DNA from: Monosporascus cannonballus
Lineage: Eukaryota; Ascomycota; Sordariomycetes; Xylariales
DNA: 64,000 nucleotides
Direction of reading: 5' to 3'
Assembly: GCA_004154925.1 (NCBI GenBank)
Contig: QJNS01000219.1
Span: 1-64,000 of the forward strand
Position numbers and translations under genes: made by a program. Shown here in pieces: positions 61,336 to 64,000 of this stretch. The notes below the pieces were generated by a model. That model saw nothing but the letters and a program-made list of their open reading frames with translations, made no database searches and was not told the DNA's origin. The stretch's first letter is position 1. Each line of letters opens with the position of its first letter.

Positions 61336-61395
61336 TTTAACAATGTTAAATATTGTTCAGAGTTTAACGGTATTATTAAATAAAAGCTTATAACG

Positions 61396-61789
61396 TATAA
61401 CGGCTAAGCGGTTTAACTAATTATTAAACCTTAAGTTAACGGGTTTATATCAATAGGAGTATTATAGGAATCTGAATAATAAATATAATAATATATTACG
61501 TTTTTTAATACCCGGTTATTATAAATAATTAATATTAATAAATATTATAAGCTAAAGTTATTTAAACTTATAAAATTAACAAATATATATATTTTTTTCC
61601 TTTAGCTGGATTATTACTAGTTAAGTTGGTAATCCGGCTTATTGGCTTATTACCAGTAAGTTAGTGATCCGGCTCACTGGTTTACCACCAGTAAGTTGGT
61701 GATCCATTACGTGACCTGATCCACATAGTTTTCTTGGCCTTTTCCGTTGCGACCGTTCCTGGAGGCCGTGGCTTGTCAGGTCGTAACAT
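61396..61789 (-). repeat. 5' (right) LTR of chromovirus 2
   Basis: 394 bp, from TATAACGGC to GGTCGTAACA. The central module (about 61607-61710) has about three imperfect 36-bp units built on CTTACTGGT / ACCAGTAAG words. Confidence 0.9.
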
Positions 61790-61794
61790 ATCGT

Positions 61795-62653
61795 GATCAG
61801 GACCCCATTTTTTACCTCAGCTAGCTCAGGCCTCTATTGGCTCGTTTTTATTTGGATATACTTTTATGTACCACGCCAAGGCATTAAAATTAACTAATCA
61901 AATAACATATCCCTGTAACGAATTAATAAGGCCTAAATTAAAATTACGTAAAAACTTTTTCGTTTAATATTTTTCTAAATAAAATAACTAATTTCTTTTA
62001 TTTCTATAACCGAACCAAATCCGATAAGTTTAATACTTTATATATATGTCGAAATTAAACTAATATATATTCAGGATTTTTTGCGAACTTTTTAAATAAA
62101 GATTAAGGCCGGTATAGTTAAGTTTAAAGTTTGGGAAATGGACGACCGAAACGCTTTTATAGCTGCGATAGCCTAAATACCGCGTATATCATTTTGCCAT
62201 AAGCCGTCCAAAGGTAATTTGGCATAGGAAAAACCCGTTTGGCTATATTTTTGCCCGTACGGGTTATGGTTGTTACATTGCAGCCATAAGGATATTAACA
62301 CTAGTTAAATCCGGAACGCTTTTATAATTATTACGCAGCCAATTCAAGTCCAATAAATTTTAATATTTTATATATTCGTCGAATATAAGTTAATATACGT
62401 GTAAGAATTTGTTTCGAATTTTTTAAATGAAAATTAAGGTTAATATACCTAAAGTTAAGCCTAAGAAATGGGCGACCGCAACGCCCTTATAGCTGCAACA
62501 ACATAACTACCGGTCGTATTATCGTATACCGGGCTTCCCTAATGTATTTTATATAAGAAAAACCCGTCCAGCAATTTTTTTGGCCGTACGGGCTATCGTT
62601 ATTACGTCGCAGCCATAAGAAAGTTAAGGCCAGCCAAGTCCGGAACGCCCTTA
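61795..62653. repeat. Partial second copy of the unclassified element, with a ~310-bp tandem duplication
   Basis: 61795-61811 completes the left-end motif of the element at 16499. 61813-61950 is the inverted match of its right end (27165-27298). From about 62010 to 62652 two imperfect units of roughly 310 bp follow; shared words include GACGACCGAAACGC against GGCGACCGCAACGC and CCGTACGGG...GCAGCCATAAG. Chromovirus 3 interrupts the second unit. Confidence 0.65.
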
Positions 62654-63034
62654 TGTTACAACCTGACAGGCTTCGGCCTCAGGAAACGGTCAACGAGGAT
62701 AACACGGACCACCTTTCGGGTCACGTAATGGGCGCTCAGCAAAGATCTGCTAAGCACGATTTATCAGTACTAAGTAACTGCTTAACAAAAATTTACTAAG
62801 TACAGTTAAACAAAGATAAGCAGTAATACTAATGACCAATATATATATATGCTTATTATTTCCATAATTTAAATAGTTTTAGCTAATAATATAATATCGT
62901 TACTTAAAATACTTTTAATATTACGAAGCGTAATAAGATTATTATATCTATTGCTTAAATTTCTACGATACTTTTGCCAACATAAACCCGTACGACTAAG
63001 GTTTGATACTTAGTTAAACCCCTTAGCCGTTATA
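62654..63034 (+). repeat. 5' LTR of chromovirus 3
   Basis: 381 bp. Shared head (GGGTCACGTAATGG) and tail. The centre (about 62712-62835) is built of CTAAGYA / TTACTAAGTAC words and unlike the other copies. Confidence 0.88.
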
Positions 63035-63091
63035 CGTTACAAGTTTTTATTTAATAATACCGTCAGATTTTAAGTAATACCGATTAATATT

Positions 63092-64000
63092 ATGTTTACC
63101 AGCAAGCAGCCCGAACAGCTTACTTACCAGGTCCTTAATTACTCGGATACTGGAATAAACTCCGAAAAGAAAAAAAAAAGCCTTATTTTTTTTTTTGCGA
63201 AGAAGTTTTTCAACGATTGGATGTTATAAACGAATATATCTTTTAGCTTAAAAAAGATAATAATAATTTTACGACGTCTTTTTAAACCGTTTATAAGAAA
63301 TTTAAAGAAAAAGGAAAAACTCTCGAAACCGGGAAGCTTTTTCGAATAAGCCAAATTATTTAGCTAAATTTTACCAAAGAATTAAAAAAGGTTTTTAAAT
63401 TTTCCAAACCAGAAGTTTTCGACGGAACCTTAACTAAGTTATAATTATTTTTAATTTAATACCGAACATATTTCGGGTATTTTCATATTCGATTAACTAC
63501 GTTTATTATACGAATTAAATTTATAATTGGACGATTTACGAGAAATACGGTTATTTGGTTTAAGCCCGGTATAGAAAATATGTTATTTTGTTAATCGAAA
63601 AACGAAACCCAAAAATAATGCGAATTTATAACGATTACGAATAATTCGAATATATATTAACGAAAAGTTTTAAAATAATAAACGAAAAAACAAAAGCCGA
63701 GATATAAATCTAATAATTACGATAAAAAAGATTAATATCCAGTTACGGCAATACGTTAATTTAATTAATACCTAAGCTAAATTAAAGATAAAAAATATTA
63801 ATAATTAAGTTTTTCGACGGCCAAAAAAAGGTTTTTTAAGTTCGATTAACCTAATTATTTATCGGATTATATCGTTATAGTAATCATAATTAACGATCGA
63901 TAATGCGCATAACATATTAAAGGTATTAAAAGAAAAAATAATAACTAACCCTAATATATGGCTAATACTAACGTTTTTTAACGTAATAACATTTTTTATA
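63092..64000 (+). pseudogene. Chromovirus 3 gag, partial and inactivated
   Basis: ATG at 63092 gives MFTSKQPEQLTYQVLNYSD, better preserved than the chromovirus 1 counterpart, which has a stop after SKQPE. Further on, TEP and RTYFGYF-like gag sequence and a KNETQK stretch are readable between stops. Confidence 0.75.

Larger units (their letters stand above)
55057..61789 (-). mobile_element. Ty3/gypsy chromovirus 2
   Basis: LTRs at 55057-55449 and 61396-61789 in minus orientation. Target sequence is CATCG at 55052-55056 and TATCG at 61790-61794, one C-to-T apart. The purine tract on the minus strand (GGGAAAGAGGAAATCG) abuts the left LTR. It is the same family as chromovirus 1 by LTR tail and coding sequence, but with a different LTR centre. 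It interrupts a copy of the unclassified element seen at 16499. Confidence 0.88.
62654..64000 (+). mobile_element. Ty3/gypsy chromovirus 3, cut by the window end
   Basis: The 5' LTR is at 62654-63034 (TGTTACAACC...AGCCGTTATA), then an internal sequence homologous to chromovirus 1 from 42536 onward. The 3' half lies beyond the window, so its target duplication cannot be checked. Confidence 0.88.

Overview
The window comes from a filamentous ascomycete (Pezizomycotina-type) nuclear genome. It holds split genes with short GT-AG introns and orthologues of fungal housekeeping genes (MGS1/WRNIP1, a Utp12-domain U3 snoRNP protein, a Bdf1-type double bromodomain protein, RCC1). It has a strictly two-part composition: GC-balanced gene blocks (about 1-16.4 kb and 33-40.4 kb) alternate with very AT-rich blocks (about 16.6-32.9 kb and 40.4-64 kb) made of transposons decayed by C-to-T / G-to-A change, as expected from repeat-induced point mutation (RIP). 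The species cannot be named from sequence alone.

Gene block 1 (1-16.4 kb): two broken coding frames (122-418 and 739-1074); MGS1 on the minus strand (1467-3182); a Utp12-domain small-subunit processome protein on the minus strand (3805-5040); a 3.4 kb divergent intergenic region; a BET-family chromatin reader with three exons on the plus strand (8430-11392); a small broken cysteine-bearing gene (12754-13209); and a T5orf172 (GIY-YIG-like) domain protein with two predicted hydrophobic C-terminal segments (14007-15476).

Transposon block 1 (16.39-32.97 kb): a Ty1/copia element on the minus strand whose left LTR is split by a 10.8 kb unclassified, heavily mutated element. The split leaves a 5-bp duplication (AAGCC), and the copia element has its own probable 5-bp duplication (AAGAG). 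It truncates a coiled-coil gene at 32969.

Gene block 2 (33-40.4 kb): the truncated coiled-coil gene, RCC1 (two exons, minus), a poorly resolved plus-strand gene (36976-37706), a minus-strand pseudogene (37747-38193), two diverged copies of one short N-terminal coding segment, and an intact gene of a fungus-specific family I recognise as DUF7924. The last carries a D...ExK signature like PD-(D/E)XK nucleases.

Transposon block 2 (40.42-64 kb): a second copia element (plus strand) inserted exactly at the stop codon of the DUF7924 gene (duplication GTGGT). Inside its protease region lies a Ty3/gypsy chromovirus with a chromodomain remnant (duplication TTTAT). Then come a solo LTR of the same chromovirus family (duplication GGTAC), a second chromovirus on the minus strand, a fragment of the same unclassified element that sits in block 1, and a third chromovirus that runs off the window end. 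The chromovirus LTRs share a head and a tail but carry unrelated repeat-rich centres. A tRNA-like sequence with good A and B boxes lies in the copia-2 3' region.

How the genes relate: the intact genes act independently (replication-fork maintenance, rRNA processing, acetyl-histone reading, Ran GDP/GTP exchange), and no biosynthetic cluster is seen. The most interesting material is the transposon stratigraphy, the modular LTRs, and the nuclease-like DUF7924 gene beside the mobile elements.
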